DNA of 64,000 nucleotides from Aporrectodea caliginosa (Eukaryota > Annelida > Clitellata > Crassiclitellata > Lumbricidae): contig JACEVL010000081.1 in the NCBI GenBank assembly GCA_020284085.1, forward strand, positions 659,501 through 723,500, written 5' to 3'. Within the stretch, counting starts at the first letter, position 1. Each line of letters opens with the position of its first letter. The notes under the pieces are model-generated. The model made no database searches. It worked only from the letters and a program-made list of their open reading frames with translations, and had not been told where the DNA came from. Shown piece by piece: positions 1 to 63,544 of the stretch. Both the position numbers and the translations under genes were made by a program.

Positions 1-407
1 ATAATAATAGTGCTCAACAAGGTTATAAACTCAGTGAGCAAATCTCCCATGTCCGTAGTGGAATATGAGTTGGTGGTCATTTCTAGCTCATTGACCTTGG
101 AGCTGGCTATGACTCCAAGGTCCTGAACAGGTGCATCCCAGGTGCATCCCAGGACTTTCCGATTACTTTCCAGCTTATGCTGGTACAAAGTGATACTGCT
201 TGGTGACGGAGTCATGTCTGTGCAAACCGCTTGTCCAGTATCCTAACAACCGAACCGTTCACCATGTCAATCAACTTAGGCTTAATCCTAACTTAAGTTG
301 TTTGTTCTTGAGGTTTATGATTATTATGGTAAATAATAAAAAGTGGAACAACAACAAGATGTCAACTCTGTACATATTTTAAAACTTGTTTTGTACTTTT
401 ATTATAG
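1..407. other. intron sequence of the RGS22-like gene
   Basis: No coding exon recognised. A stretch at 160-180 (ending in CAGCTTATGCT) recurs at 42475-42494, so part of it is probably an unclassified dispersed repeat. Confidence 0.4.
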
Positions 408-24330
<23,923 letters not shown>

Positions 24331-24469
24331 TGTAAAACAATAGTTTCTTAAAAGTTGTTGATTGAAGGTAGTTTTGATTGTTGATTGAAAGCAGTTGCTT
24401 GAAAGTAGTTGTGTTGTTTGTATTTTTTTACAATTATTAATATATTTACCATACTGTTATTATTGAAGA

Positions 24470-24475
24470 AATAAA
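24470..24475 (+). terminator. polyadenylation signal of the RGS22-like gene
   Basis: Canonical AATAAA 140 bp downstream of the stop codon, in an AT-rich 3' UTR. No competing hexamer lies between it and the stop. Confidence 0.6.
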
Positions 24476-26036
24476 ATTTTAATAACATTTTCAACTTGTC
24501 ATTTAATTTTTTTACATTCCTAATAACAACACCATTACATATGCCAGAGCAAAACAAGTAGATGATGCTGTTTTTAATCTCTGGAAATTTTCTAAATTCC
24601 AAAGATCTAAAAATCAATAGAACAGTAATACAATTTACCACCATTAGCGTATAATTATTATAATGTTATATTTAGAATATCATAATATTACATGTTTTTA
24701 TTATTATAGTATAAGGTAGTAGTAAACATATAGTAATTATAGTGCATGTTTGTATATTGGAAAAGTCTGGGTGTCATTGGTTGTTGACTTCCTTATACAT
24801 TCATTGGTCACACACGTAACTGACACTTAGTGATCGTACTGGATGCATGTAGTGGCACGGATTCAAATACTTGTTGATGGCATTGTTGGTAGACATAACC
24901 TGGCATGCAGTTTGTCTCGTGGGTGTTTGCAGTTGAAAACGTCAGGCCTAAAATGAATCAAGTCAGTGTGTCTTTGGAAAAACCCACTCCACACTTTCAA
25001 CAGCGACGAGTCATGGACCAATCTGAACGTGTCTGCTGACTTGGTGGAAAGGGGCTTAAGAATGCTGATACAAATGCATTGTTAGGGAGCGTCGAGAAGA
25101 TTTGATGCAGGGAGTATAATTATGTCATGTTAAATTGAAAGTTTGAGTTAGTTCATAGGTGATATAATTGTGCATATAGATACTGTGACGATTCATGTAC
25201 TGTAGTAACTGAACCATTTGTTTTGCATGTAGCTATGTATGTATATATCTGGCTATTTATACAGCGCCTTTAAAGAACTTGACAAGGATGCTAAGATGGC
25301 TATCTACCATATCTGAATAGCTGCGACTTATGATGGTCTGAAACTGTATGTGGAAGACCAGTAGGCTACGTATAATTAATGGAGGCATGTTATTGAAGGA
25401 AGGTCCATTGTAGGAGAAAGCGAGATGTGCTCATCCAGATCCCAGACAATCATTTATGTTTTCCAAACTGGAAATGCCGCAGCTATCCCTTCCCTGCTAA
25501 TCCTTTCTCGTGCCTCTTAATATAATTAACATGCAAGAGAAAATACAAGACTGCCATTACTCGCGTTAACTCTACGTAGGCCCACGTACGGTTCGAAACC
25601 AAAGCGATTTTGGAAGACGACGACAATTTTATTGTTATTATCATTTATCAATCATTCAATCGATCAATCCTTTTTATTGTTTCCAGAGAATAGTTTACAA
25701 GTAGTGATCCAGAATAATCATTAATCACCGATCATAAGTTTGGAAATTTAAAACAGACAGATCACATGATTATCTTATTAACTTTGAGGGAAGCAATCGG
25801 GTACCCAGAAGGGACTGAAGTCTCGCTAAGTTAGGGATACCCGTGTACCATGTTAGCAGAGGGATGACTGTTGAGTATACACAAATAGCATTGTCAGAAA
25901 AAGAAATAAGAATAGCTAGCTTAACTAACAACAATTAACTAGGTCACTTAACTAATTAACTTAACTATTATCATCATATTCAATTAAGCAATCGAGAAAT
26001 GACAGTTAACATTATCAAGGGACCAGGGTTAGTGTT
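24476..26036. other. intergenic, no gene recognised
   Basis: AT-rich sequence downstream of RGS22. The only recognisable item is a minus-strand SINE-type tail near 25250-25290 (CTATTTATACAGCGCCTTTA). Open frames are short and without motifs. Confidence 0.4.
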
Positions 26037-26138
26037 GTGACCATCGCATGGCTGTTATTATTATTATTTATTAGTAGTATTATTATTGTTATTATTATCA
26101 TTTTTTTCCTCAAGGATACATCTGATCCCTCAGGATGG

Positions 26139-26160
26139 CAAATATTATTATTATTATTAT

Positions 26161-26214
<54 letters not shown>

Positions 26215-26245
26215 CAGTAGCAGCAGCAGCAGCAGTAGTAGTAGT
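26139..26245. repeat. (ATT)n then (TAG)n array
   Basis: ATT triplets run into about 60 bp of TAG and then CAG triplets. Confidence 0.9.
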
Positions 26246-26488
26246 CTAGAAAGTGAGTGTGAGTAGACAGACAGAGCGACATCTATCCCTGCCAAATAGC
26301 TTGTCCACATGGAGCCCATATATATAGGACCCATATTCCTATATCGGACCCGTATAGAGCCCATATGGGTCCCATCTAATACCTATGGAAATGCTGGCAA
26401 GGATGCCATCTCTGGTATAAATCATTGTCTTCTCTACCTACTTTTAGACCCTGCGCATCTCCCACAACTATCATCACCATTACCAATG

Positions 26489-26582
26489 ATTGTCATTGTC
26501 ACCACCACCACCATTACCACCACCATTACCACCACCATTACCATCACCACCGCCATCATCACGACCACCACCACCACCATCA
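26489..26582. repeat. (ACC/ATC)n array
   Basis: CACCACCATTACCACC-type trinucleotide repeats, about 95 bp. Histidine/threonine open frames across it are repeat artefacts. Confidence 0.85.
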
Positions 26583-26736
26583 CAATAACTGCCCTTTTTG
26601 CGACTACTATAGCCACGTCGTCGTCGCTCGCTGCTTAGCTGGTGAATTATTGAAGCCTTCGATTCGATTAGGCGCAGCACTGTTGTCGACCGCTGCAGTC
26701 TAGATTATCTCGTCCCATCTGTATCTACTGCAGGCG

Positions 26737-26918
26737 CGTCCTGGCTGGCTGGCTGGTTGGTTGGTTGGTTGGCTGGCTGGCTGGCTGGTTGGTTGGTTGG
26801 TTGGCTGGCTGGCTGGCTGGCTGGATGGATGGATGGATGGATGGCTGGCTGGCTGGCTGACTGGCTGGCTGTCTGGCTGGCTGGCTGTCTGGCTGGCTGG
26901 CTGGCTGGCTGGCTGCCC
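26737..26918. repeat. (TGGC)n / (TGGT)n / (TGGA)n tetranucleotide array
   Basis: About 180 bp of TGGC with internal TGGT and TGGA blocks. The WLAGWLAG frames are not proteins. Confidence 0.9.
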
Positions 26919-27794
26919 AAGCACGTTATACATGTTGCGTCGTTTTCACTCACATCGGTCTCTGTACGTCTGTCTGTACGTCTGTACGTCTGTCTGTCTG
27001 TCTATTTCTATGTATCTGTATATAGGTAAGTATCTGGGTACGGTACGTATAGGGCCTATGTAGGGCCTTTTAAGCCTCTAACTTTGAACCTCTCGAACGC
27101 GCTTCTGCTTGACTAAGTGATGTTCCAGTCGTCTGTTGATTTTTCTGCTGCTGATGCTGAATATGACGACGAAGACAAAAGCGATGATGATCAGCAAACG
27201 CAGACTGGCAAACACGCAGGCATATACACAGACCGGGAACCGGACAGATAGACATACACACAGCCAGACAAGTAGACATTCAGGCAAACACAGACAGAGA
27301 CAAGGGCAAACGCGCAAAACACAGACAACAGTCAATTACATTGACGAGATCGACAAACAGACAGACAGAAAGACAGACAGGTAAGCATACAGAAAGACGG
27401 CCTCTTCCGTGTCCGTTGCGATCTGCAACAGTGTCCGGCAGACAATTTGGATCAGTGACGATCTGTCGCTTTCTCTGTGTTCCGTGCTTTTATGCTTCCT
27501 CCTTCTCATTTTCAATTTCCTCTTTATCTTTTGCTCTTCCTCGCCTCCCTTCCCGTCCTCCTCATACCACCACGCCCCTTCCCTTCTTCCTCTTCCCTTC
27601 TTTTCTTCTGTCTATCAGGACCTCCCACTACTCATTCTTTTCTCTTCCCGTTTTCTTACCTTGCCCCAATTCTCGGAGTATTTTTCTTTTACTATTCCTA
27701 CCCCTCCATTCCTCTGCTGTCTACGCCTGTGTCCTTCTTCCCCTTCGTATCCCCTTCCTTCTGTCCCACCTATCTTGCTGCTATTTCCTTCCTC

Positions 27795-28385
27795 TTCTTT
27801 CCAACCCCTCCTCTCTCTCCTCTTCCTCCTCCTTCCGCTCTGCTCTTCCCTTGCTCCTCTTTCCATCTCCCTCCTCTCTCCTCCTTTCGCTCTGCTCTTC
27901 CCTTGCTCCTCTTTCCATCTCCCTCCTCTCTCCTCCTTCCGCTCTGCTCTTCCCTTGCTCCTCTTTCCATCTCCCTCCTCTCTCTCCTCCTTCCGCTCTG
28001 TCTCCCTCCTCTTTTCCATCTCCCTCCTCTCTCCTCCTTCCGCTCTGCTCTGCTCTTCCATCCTTGCTCCTCTTTCCATCTCCCTCCTCTCTCCTCCTTC
28101 CGCTCTGGTCTTCCCTTTGCTCTGCTCTTCCCTTCTCTTCCATCTCCTCCTCCTCCTCCTTCCTGCTCTGGTCTTCCCTTGCTCCTCTTTCCATCTCCCT
28201 CTCTCTCCTCCTTCCGCTCTGTCTTCCCTTGCTCCTCTTTCCATCTCCCTCCTCTCTCCTCCTTCCGCTCTGGTCTTCCCTTGCTCCTCTTCCCTTGCTC
28301 CTCTTTCCTCTCCCTCTCTCTCCTCCTTCCGCTCTGGTCTTCCCTTGCTCCTCTTTCCATCTCCTCTTCTCTCCTTCCGCTCTGC
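27795..28385. repeat. 49-bp pyrimidine-rich minisatellite
   Basis: About ten copies, some truncated, of a 49-bp unit that includes CTCCTTCCGCTCTGCTCTTC and GCTCCTCTTTCCATCTCCCT. Nearly pure C/T on the plus strand. Long open frames exist on both strands (up to 397 codons on +) only because the unit lacks stops. Confidence 0.9.
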
Positions 28386-28846
28386 TCTTCAGCAATAATG
28401 TAACTGAAACTCAGCAACTTAATTATCGGGGCTCAGGGCTCTCCATTTCCTTTGCATACCAGAAGAAAACACCCGAAAACCGCCAGAACAATGGCCGACC
28501 GACAAGAAAAGCATCTATCAACTCCGCGTCTTGATACTACACCAAGCATGACGTCAGAGCTAACTGACCAACCAAAAGCAGGCAACCTATATAGCGACTC
28601 CGCCATTGGAGCAGACAAGCGCCAGGTTTATTGGTGTCAAGGTGCCATAGATTTGTGAAGGGGCAGGCTTAGAGCGCTCGGAGACCAGGGTCTCCACAGA
28701 TTGCCAACTGGACAATGTAATAGAGTTACTGGATTTGTTCCCTCTAAATAGAACGACCACGGTTAGGCCTAGACAGAGTTTAGTAAGCTGGGGATGTGTA
28801 GCCTACGTAAATGGGCAGATTCAAGATTACCTTGAATAAACTAGTG

Positions 28847-28930
28847 CAGCGCTTCCAAAACTTTTCAGCGTCACGGACCGGCAGAAATGTCCCCACTGCA
28901 GAAGGACCGGTGCCAAATGTATTAATTATT
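28847..28930. mobile_element. possible hAT-like end, partial
   Basis: CAGCGCTTCCAAAACTTTTC followed by a CGGACCGG motif resembles one end of hAT elements such as the one at 19557. I did not find the opposite end. Confidence 0.3.
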
Positions 28931-29249
28931 TCTCCTTTTCGTTTTCGATCACATAAATTCTTCAAATGTGTATTAGAATTCCTTGCAAACCATGCAAGTG
29001 CCAAAGCATAGGTCGTAGAGCATTCAACTGTTATATATCTCGATGGGAATACGTTTCGTGTGGTCTACTTATGTGTGAGAGCTCACCAGTGGCGACTTGT
29101 CCCAGTTACCTGAGCATTACTTACATACAGATGGTCTTTTGCTCCTAATGGTCTCTGACATCACTCATGCTAGATAATCCAGAGTTATTGTACACTTTAA
29201 ATGCACTATAAGTAGTACATGTGTACGCTTTGTGACATACATTTATGTT

Positions 29250-29460
29250 TGTAGTTTCGTATGTATGTCTCATTTCAGTATGCATATATATGTATGCATG
29301 TATGTATGTGTGTACTTGATATGTTTCTGCATACTGTGTATGCATAATGTATGTATATATACATATATATAGATAGCGCCATATATGCATGTACGTATGC
29401 ATACACCTGTATATATACACGTATATATACATGCATACACGTATGCATACAGACATACGC
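29250..29460. repeat. TATGCATGTATG low-complexity tract
   Basis: Imperfect ATGTATGC/ATATAC repeats, about 200 bp. Confidence 0.6.
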
Positions 29461-29598
29461 TTATTTTACCTCACTTCAGCTTACCTTACTTCAGCTCAGT
29501 GACTCATTAATATTTACTTTCTATGACCGGCGATGGTCAGATGAACTTGCATTGTATGATGCAAAAGAACAAACTACTGAACAACAGCAATTAGTACA

Positions 29599-30010
29599 AA
29601 CCATGAAAAGACATTTATTCATTACAGTTTGGTTAGAGTAATAGTTCTCCGAAAATACATGACACCTACTACATTATTTAGGCCAGAATAAACACTCAAG
29701 GTGTAAATATGTCACCACTGCCTAATGAGAATGCATATAGTCAATTATTCATTAAACTAGCTATCAACCTACCCATGGAGCGGCATTGGAACCCCACAAC
29801 CATGAAAAGCTATTTATTCGTTGAAGCTCTAGTTAGATTAATAGTTCTCCGAAAATTCACAACAACATAATTTAGGCCAGAATAAACATTAAAGGTGTAA
29901 ATATGGCACCTAAATTAATAGTTTCCAAACTACATAACACCTACTACATAATTATATGTCACCTCTGCCTAACGAGAATGCAAATAGTTATTAATTAAAT
30001 TACCCATGGA
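29599..30010. repeat. imperfect tandem repeat, 2-3 units
   Basis: A block with ATGAAAAG-x-CATTTATTC, AATAGTTCTCCGAAAAT, TTTAGGCCAGAATAAACA and GGTGTAAATATG occurs at about 29599-29720 and 29800-29910, with a partial third copy at about 29915-30005. No coding. Confidence 0.7.
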
Positions 30011-30049
30011 GCCCCACCACCACCCCATTCCCATTCATCGGTAACTTAC

Positions 30050-30780
30050 TACTAATTCCCAATGTCTTCTTATACTCAATCTTCCCTAATTGTTATTCCT
30101 CTTATTCCCCACCCCATCCATCCATAACAAAATAGGCCTACTAAATCCCGATGTCCTGAACTCCTCTAACTGTTACTCCACTACAGTAACATTCAATGCA
30201 GGGCATAATCTAGACCGTCTAATCCATTAGGTTTCTGTGCCTAAGGCCTACGAACCTTTCAGGGGCCTATGCAGGTCTGAAAATTAGAAGATACATGAGT
30301 CATGAGTCATGAGATGAAAGATAGTAAATTGGCCTTCCAACTCCCGATGTCCTCTTATTCCCAATCTCCTCTAATGGTTAGGCCTACTCATTAGAGAAAT
30401 ACCGCACCCCACTCCAGTGGCGTAATCTAGGACCTCAGCGCCCAGGGACAAGACTTGATGACTGAGCTCCTTTCAGTTTACTTGTTGGCTTTTAGTCGTT
30501 CTTGTCATAGAGCTGGATACCATCGAAAGCTAATTTTGCTCGCTCCTTTTGCTGCGCTTGGGGGCGGTTTCCTCGCTACGCGGTTTCCTTGCTACGCCGG
30601 GGGCGGTTTCCTTCGTTACGCCACTGCCCCACTCCATCCATCCATCCATCATCAAATAGGCCTATCAATTCCCGATGTCCCAATCTCCCCTAATTGTTAC
30701 TCCACTAGAGTAACATCCATTACGCACAGTAGGCACTGTGCATAGGACCTACGAACTTTTCGTGGCCTAAGCATGATACC
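30050..30780. repeat. CCCGATGTCC-containing repeats around a hAT MITE
   Basis: Four related segments (near 30055, 30145, 30338 and 30668) carry TCCC(A/G)ATGTCC. Most then have an AATCTCC or CTCCTCTAA block, and two carry TGTTACTCCACTA-AGTAACAT. They are dispersed or locally duplicated non-coding repeats. Confidence 0.5.
30415..30626. mobile_element. hAT-like MITE with perfect 8-bp target duplication
   Basis: 212 bp. Left end CAGTGGCGTAA, right end TTACGCCACTG (perfect 11-bp inverted repeat). Flanked by CCCCACTC at 30407-30414 and 30627-30634. Contains repeated GGGGGCGGTTTCCT blocks. No transposase. Confidence 0.85.
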
Positions 30781-31149
30781 AAGTATTGCGAGAATGTATC
30801 GCCCTGCATATTCATGTCGGATGGGAAAGGGACATGACTCCATGCGCGTAACTAGCATTACGCAATTACGCAACTGCGTAAAGATTTTAACCGCTCTCAA
30901 CATCTTTTGACCATTTAGATTACATTTTGATTACTATTATTCGTTGAATTTCTATTGTGCAGACTTTGTTATAGTACGGTCAGAAAAACATTTCCCTTCG
31001 CGGACTTAGTGAAAGACACTGCAAATTTCGTGACACTTTTGAAATTTCGATCACAGACCGACACTAGTTTAAGTTAAATCATCGAAAGCTAATTTCATCT
31101 GGTCCACGCAAAGCCTAGTAGGCCCTACATAAGTCCGTTGATTCAAAAT

Positions 31150-31225
31150 GAGCTGGTCCACCTGCGTGGCCAGCTCTCCTGCAACCGATTTAATAAAGAA
31201 TATGCTTACTTACTTACTTATTGCC
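31150..31225 (+). repeat. LINE-like 3' tail ending in (TTAC)n
   Basis: AACCGATTTAATAAAGAATA is followed by CTTACTTACTTACTTA, a polyadenylation signal plus short tandem end typical of non-LTR retrotransposons. The body was not recognised. Confidence 0.35.
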
Positions 31226-31559
31226 ATTATTAATACTAATACTTATACTAATAATAATAATAAAATAATAATAATAATAACGCTGTTGCTTTTCGAGGCA
31301 CATTCGCACAGTTGACCGAGAACGAGGACCGCTAACTCCAGAACAAAAAACAACTCTTCGGATAGTTTCTAAAGCCTGAGGTATCATATATACCTCGGGC
31401 GAAAAAAAATTAATAAAAATTATTATTATTATTATTATCACGTCTAAAGCACAGCGTTTTATTAAAAGATATTCAGAACTCTTTCGAGCGATGCGTTAAT
31501 ATCGTATTGACGGTATTTCCGTCCGCCTCATTGTTGATGACGTCGTCGTCATTGTCCAC

Positions 31560-32870
31560 CCAAGATGTCTTGTGGTAGGGTCTGAACTCGCCTGTGAAGA
31601 GGCGCTGAAAGATCTCGTCAGTGAAGAGGAGCTGGATGATGTCGCCTTTCTCAAGGCACTGACAGGCCTCGCCTATGAAGAGGCGCTGAAAGATCTCGCC
31701 TGTGAAGAGGCGCTGAAAGACCTCGCCTGTGAAGAGGCGCTGAAAGATCTCGTCAGTGAAGAGGAGCTGGATGATGTCGCCTTGCTCAAGGCACTGACAG
31801 GCCCTCGCCTATGAAGAGGCACTGAAAGATCTCGCCTGTGAAGAGGCGCTCAAAGATCTCGCCTGTGAAGAGGCGCTGAAAGACCTCGCCTGTGAAGAGG
31901 CGCTGAAAGATCTCGTCAGGTGAAGAGGCGCTGGATGATGTCGCCTTTCTCAAGGCACTGACAGACGTCCTCGCCTGTGAAGAGGCGCTCAAAGATCTCG
32001 TCTGTGAAGAGGCGCTGAAAGACCTCGCCTGTGAAGAGGTGCTGAAAGATCTCGTCTGTGAATAGGCGCTGAAAGATCTCGCCTGTGAATAGGCGCTGGA
32101 TGATGTCGCCTTTCTCAAGGCACTGACAGACCTCGCCTATGAAGAGGCGCTCAAAGAGGTCGTCTATGAAGAGGTGCTGAAAGATTTCGTCTGTGAAGAG
32201 GGCGCTGAAAGATCTTGCATGTGAAGAGGCGCTGAAAGACCTCGCCTATGAAGAGGCGCTGAAAGATCTCGCCTTGTGAAGAGGCGCTGAAAGATCTCGT
32301 CTGTGAAGAGGCGCTGAAAGATCTCGCCTGTGAATAGGCGCTGGATGATGTCGCCTTTTCTCAAGGCACTGACAGACCTCGCCTATGAAGAGGCGCTGAA
32401 AGATCTCGTATGTGAAAAGGCGCTTAAAGACCTCGTCTGTGAAGAGGCGCTGAAAGATCTCGCCTATGAAGAGGCGCTGAAAGATCTCATCAGTGAAGAG
32501 GCGCTGAAAGATCTCGCCTTGTGAAGAGGCGCTGAAAGATCTCGCCTGTGAAGTGGCGCTGAAAGATCTCGTCAGTGAAGAGGCGCTAAAAGATCTCGTC
32601 TGTGAAGAGGCGCTGAAAGATCTCGTCTGTGAAGAGGCGCTGAAAGATCTCGCCTGTGAAGAGGCGCTGAAAGATCTCGTCTGTGAAGAGGCGCTGAAAG
32701 ACCTCGCCTGTGAAGAGGCGCTGAAAGATCTCGTATGTAAAGACGCACCTATGGATCTCGCCTGTGAAGAAGCGCTGAAAGATCTAGTCTGTAAAGAGGC
32801 GCTGGATGATGTCGCCTTTCTTAAGGCACTGACAGACCTCGAGTACTACAATGCAACTCTCCCTTTATTT
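31560..32870. repeat. 27-bp minisatellite with higher-order units
   Basis: Roughly 45 copies of a 27-bp unit containing GAGGCGCTGAAAGATCTCG. A distinct variant carrying GGATGATGTCGCCTTTCTCA recurs near 31632, 31766, 31929, 32094, 32338 and 32799. The unit is a multiple of three and free of stops on both strands, so it gives acidic EEALKDL frames on + and SFSASSQ frames on -. Single-base slips and TAG variants break every frame. Confidence 0.9.
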
Positions 32871-33100
32871 ACAACAAAGTAGTTATTTTCACCTAGTAAT
32901 TTCATCTATGTAAATTGTGACTTTAAAGCATCTGTTACTGCTGATATACCGGTGCTATGCGCATGTCATGGAAGCATTTTCGAACCACCTACCATTGACA
33001 AGTCACGATTATGTATTAAGTTCAGATGTTGCCAAGTACATGTGTCTTGCACTTTAGAATGCAAATGTTGTCATTTTCGGCTGTTGTTGTTTGCTTGCAG

Positions 33101-33276
33101 ATGTTCGCACAACTCGGAAAAGTACCTCACGAAAAGCGTGGAGCATTGACGAACGTAATGCCATAAATCGTCATTTTACGCGTCACATACTTCTTGGAAA
33201 AGTGCCACACAAAGAAGAATGTGAACAGTGCAGAAATGTGAACCTGATCTCTCTGCACGTGATTGGATATGCATAA
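33101..33276 (+). CDS. possible terminal exon of an unknown gene
   Basis: Acceptor TTGCTTGCAG, then 58 codons to a TAA (33274-33276). It includes W-S-x-x-E-R-N-A-I and HFTRHILLGKVPHKEECEQC. The pattern W-x3-E-x2-A-(x)-HF-x2-HI-x2-GK-x-P-x-K-x-EC-x2-C is one I have seen at the C-terminus of uncharacterised, possibly transposon-derived proteins of aquatic animals. AATAAA lies at 33503. No upstream exon was identified, so this could be a decayed remnant. Confidence 0.4.
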
Positions 33277-33502
33277 AATCTTTTGTTCATACTGCCATAC
33301 AAAAACAAAAAAAATTTAAGCAGTGTGACTTTTAAAGCATGCGAAGTATTTGGTATAAAAACATCATGTTCTCTTAAAATTGGTATTCCGCATGCGATAG
33401 GCCTATATGAATTTAAACACAAGTTTGATGTTAAGAAGGTGTTTTTGTATTTTTGTCTTTTTGGTTCGTCTTCGTTAGGTTGCTCTGTTCTGTTTTTTTC
33501 AA

Positions 33503-33508
33503 AATAAA
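33503..33508 (+). terminator. polyadenylation signal, candidate
   Basis: AATAAA 227 bp after the TAA of the possible exon at 33101-33276. Confidence 0.35.
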
Positions 33509-33618
33509 GTATATAATGAACTGTATCGGATTATTCCATTGAGTTGGTGAGCAGTAGGAAGATACGACTTTCTAAACAGTGCTCCATTTGTTTATAAATG
33601 CCATTTTCAAGTTCATTT

Positions 33619-34084
33619 GGGGCCGTCCATAAATGACGTCACGCACCTAGGGGAGGGGGTCGGAAATTTGTGACGATGTGTGACATGGGGAGGGGGTCAG
33701 CGAAGTGTGACGTCACATCAGGTCTGTGTAATTAAATTTAACAATTAACAACATTTTAAGTTTAAAATAACAGCACTAATTTTGAGTATTAAAATTTTCA
33801 TAATTTTTTGATTATTTTAATGTATACGGGCATCATTATTAATAATTTTCTAATTATTTCAATATTAAATTGTCACCATCAGATTTTTAAATACTTATTA
33901 CAATGGCAATAAATGGGATTTGAAACATGTTTTATTATCAAGTGGAAATTTGGTTTTGGGGGGGTCAGAGCTTTGTGACGTCATTTTTCAGGGGGTGTAA
34001 CTTTTGTGACGTGACGAAGTGTGACGAATGGGGGAGGGGGTCAAAAATCGGCCAAAATAGCGTGACGTCATTTATGGACGGCCC
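33619..34084. mobile_element. GGGGCCGTCC MITE, copy 1
   Basis: 466 bp with long terminal inverted repeats (GGGGCCGTCCATAAATGACG, mirrored by CGTCATTTATGGACGGCCC). The body is AT-rich, with GGGGGAGGGGGTC blocks near both ends. TTT flanks both ends, compatible with a 3-bp target duplication. No coding. Confidence 0.8.
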
Positions 34085-34224
34085 TTTATATCTAATTCAT
34101 AGTTCATATAGGAGCCTTTATTCTCACTCACACACCCGCACCAGTTTGCTTAACTACTATATAAATCCACACGCATACCACTCTTGATGCCGCTTGCATA
34201 GGCCTAACTTAAACCGTAGTCTAT

Positions 34225-34345
34225 GCGAGTAAGTAAGTTCAACTGATTCCGTATTCTGCTACTTTAGCCGCTCAGCCTCATATTCCAGGCGTCTCTAACA
34301 ACCGGCCTCGGATCTTCACATGGCATCGATCTCACAACGTCTCTG
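34225..34345. repeat. local direct repeat, copy 1
   Basis: GAGTAAGTAAGTTCAACTGA and the following GCTCAGCCTCAT/CATCGATCT blocks recur in diverged form at about 34763-34880. Non-coding. Confidence 0.55.
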
Positions 34346-34415
34346 TGAATAAGTTCAAACACCGACACCAGTTTTCTTCACTATTATATAAATGCAATGA
34401 TAGTCAGCGTAACTA

Positions 34416-34420
<5 letters not shown>

Positions 34421-34479
<59 letters not shown>
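34421..34479. repeat. (AT)n microsatellite
   Basis: Near-perfect TA dinucleotide array of about 58 bp. Confidence 0.95.
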
Positions 34480-34480
<1 letters not shown>

Positions 34481-34762
34481 CCATACACATACGGTGACAT
34501 ACCACTGATCAGAGGTGCAAGAGACAAAACGGCCAGTGTCAAGAGAGTTGAACTGACGCCATTTTGGCATTTTACGCGCCAGCAAAAAATTTTAAATAAT
34601 GAAATCAATGTTATTAAAATAACTTTTACAATAATAAGAAATTTATAAGCAACCAAGAAGCCAAATTTTGAGGTTTTCTTGTTTATTGCCTTTAATTAAC
34701 CCGAAAAACAAATTTTCACCTCTGCTCATCATGTCGTTTTTCCTTGGCTTCACTAAAACTGT

Positions 34763-34880
34763 ACGTGAGTAAGTAAGTTAAACTGACCTTGTATTCTACT
34801 TTAGCTGCTCAGCCTCATCTCCCTTGTCTCTCTGGCAACCGGACTCAGATCTCCACAGGACATCGATCTTTGATATGATT
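34763..34880. repeat. local direct repeat, copy 2
   Basis: Diverged copy of 34225-34345 (GAGTAAGTAAGTTAAACTGA onwards). Confidence 0.55.
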
Positions 34881-35402
34881 CACCGTTCATGAATAAGCTG
34901 GTGTCCTGTGCCTAACTTTAGAGTAGCGCTTTAGATAGGCTATTTGGAGTTTACGATTTAGGATTACGACTACTTAATAGACACGTATACTCACACTCCA
35001 GACCCGCTTAGCATGAATGATGATATATGAAATAATACAATGAAACGGGGCCATTTACACACACAGTTACAGTATGTGAAATAATACAGTGAAACGAGGC
35101 CATAACTCACACACGCACACACTCCCACACTCCCACACTAGGGCCCGTTTGACATTGAAAAATCAAGTTCGTTGTTTTTAAGGATTTCATAATATTTGGT
35201 AATGATATCGTTGAAACACAAATATCTAAGCCTTCACACAAAATTTGGTGAAAAAATAATTAATAACAACCATAAAATTAGCGTTCAAAGTGTGGCACCA
35301 GTTTTACGGCGATTTGTCTCATGGCTTCATGATGGCGGGTCTTACGCGTATGTGTGTGTGTATTGATCTTCATCAATGATTGTGGCTATGTATTGCGATC
35401 AG

Positions 35403-63315
<27,913 letters not shown>

Positions 63316-63544
63316 GTCAGCGGAGGTCGTCGCATCGGGCTTTTATAAGCTTATATATATATCTTTCTTTCTTTCTCCTCCGTCAAGTATTCGCTGACGA
63401 TGAGGCTCTAACAAAACTTCTCCATTTCGGTCGGTCTCTTGCGAGTTCTATTGCCCTTCTTAAGTCCCATCCTCTGTCTTCTATATATATATAACTATAT
63501 ATATATATATACATATAATTATATATATATAACATCATTATTCA

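Noticed and set aside
26700..27063. WLAGWLAG and QPASQPAS frames
   Set aside because: TGGC tetranucleotide array.
27341..28534. 397-codon open frame (and overlapping frames on both strands)
   Set aside because: Runs through the 49-bp pyrimidine minisatellite; it has no domain or start context, and the frames exist only because the unit lacks stops.
28494..28658. Frame beginning MADRQEKHLS as a gene start
   Set aside because: Short, no donor that leads to a recognisable exon, and no similarity recognised.
31572..32882. Acidic EEALKDL and antisense SFSASSQ frames
   Set aside because: Products of the 27-bp minisatellite, broken repeatedly by single-base slips and TAG variants; no flanking exons.
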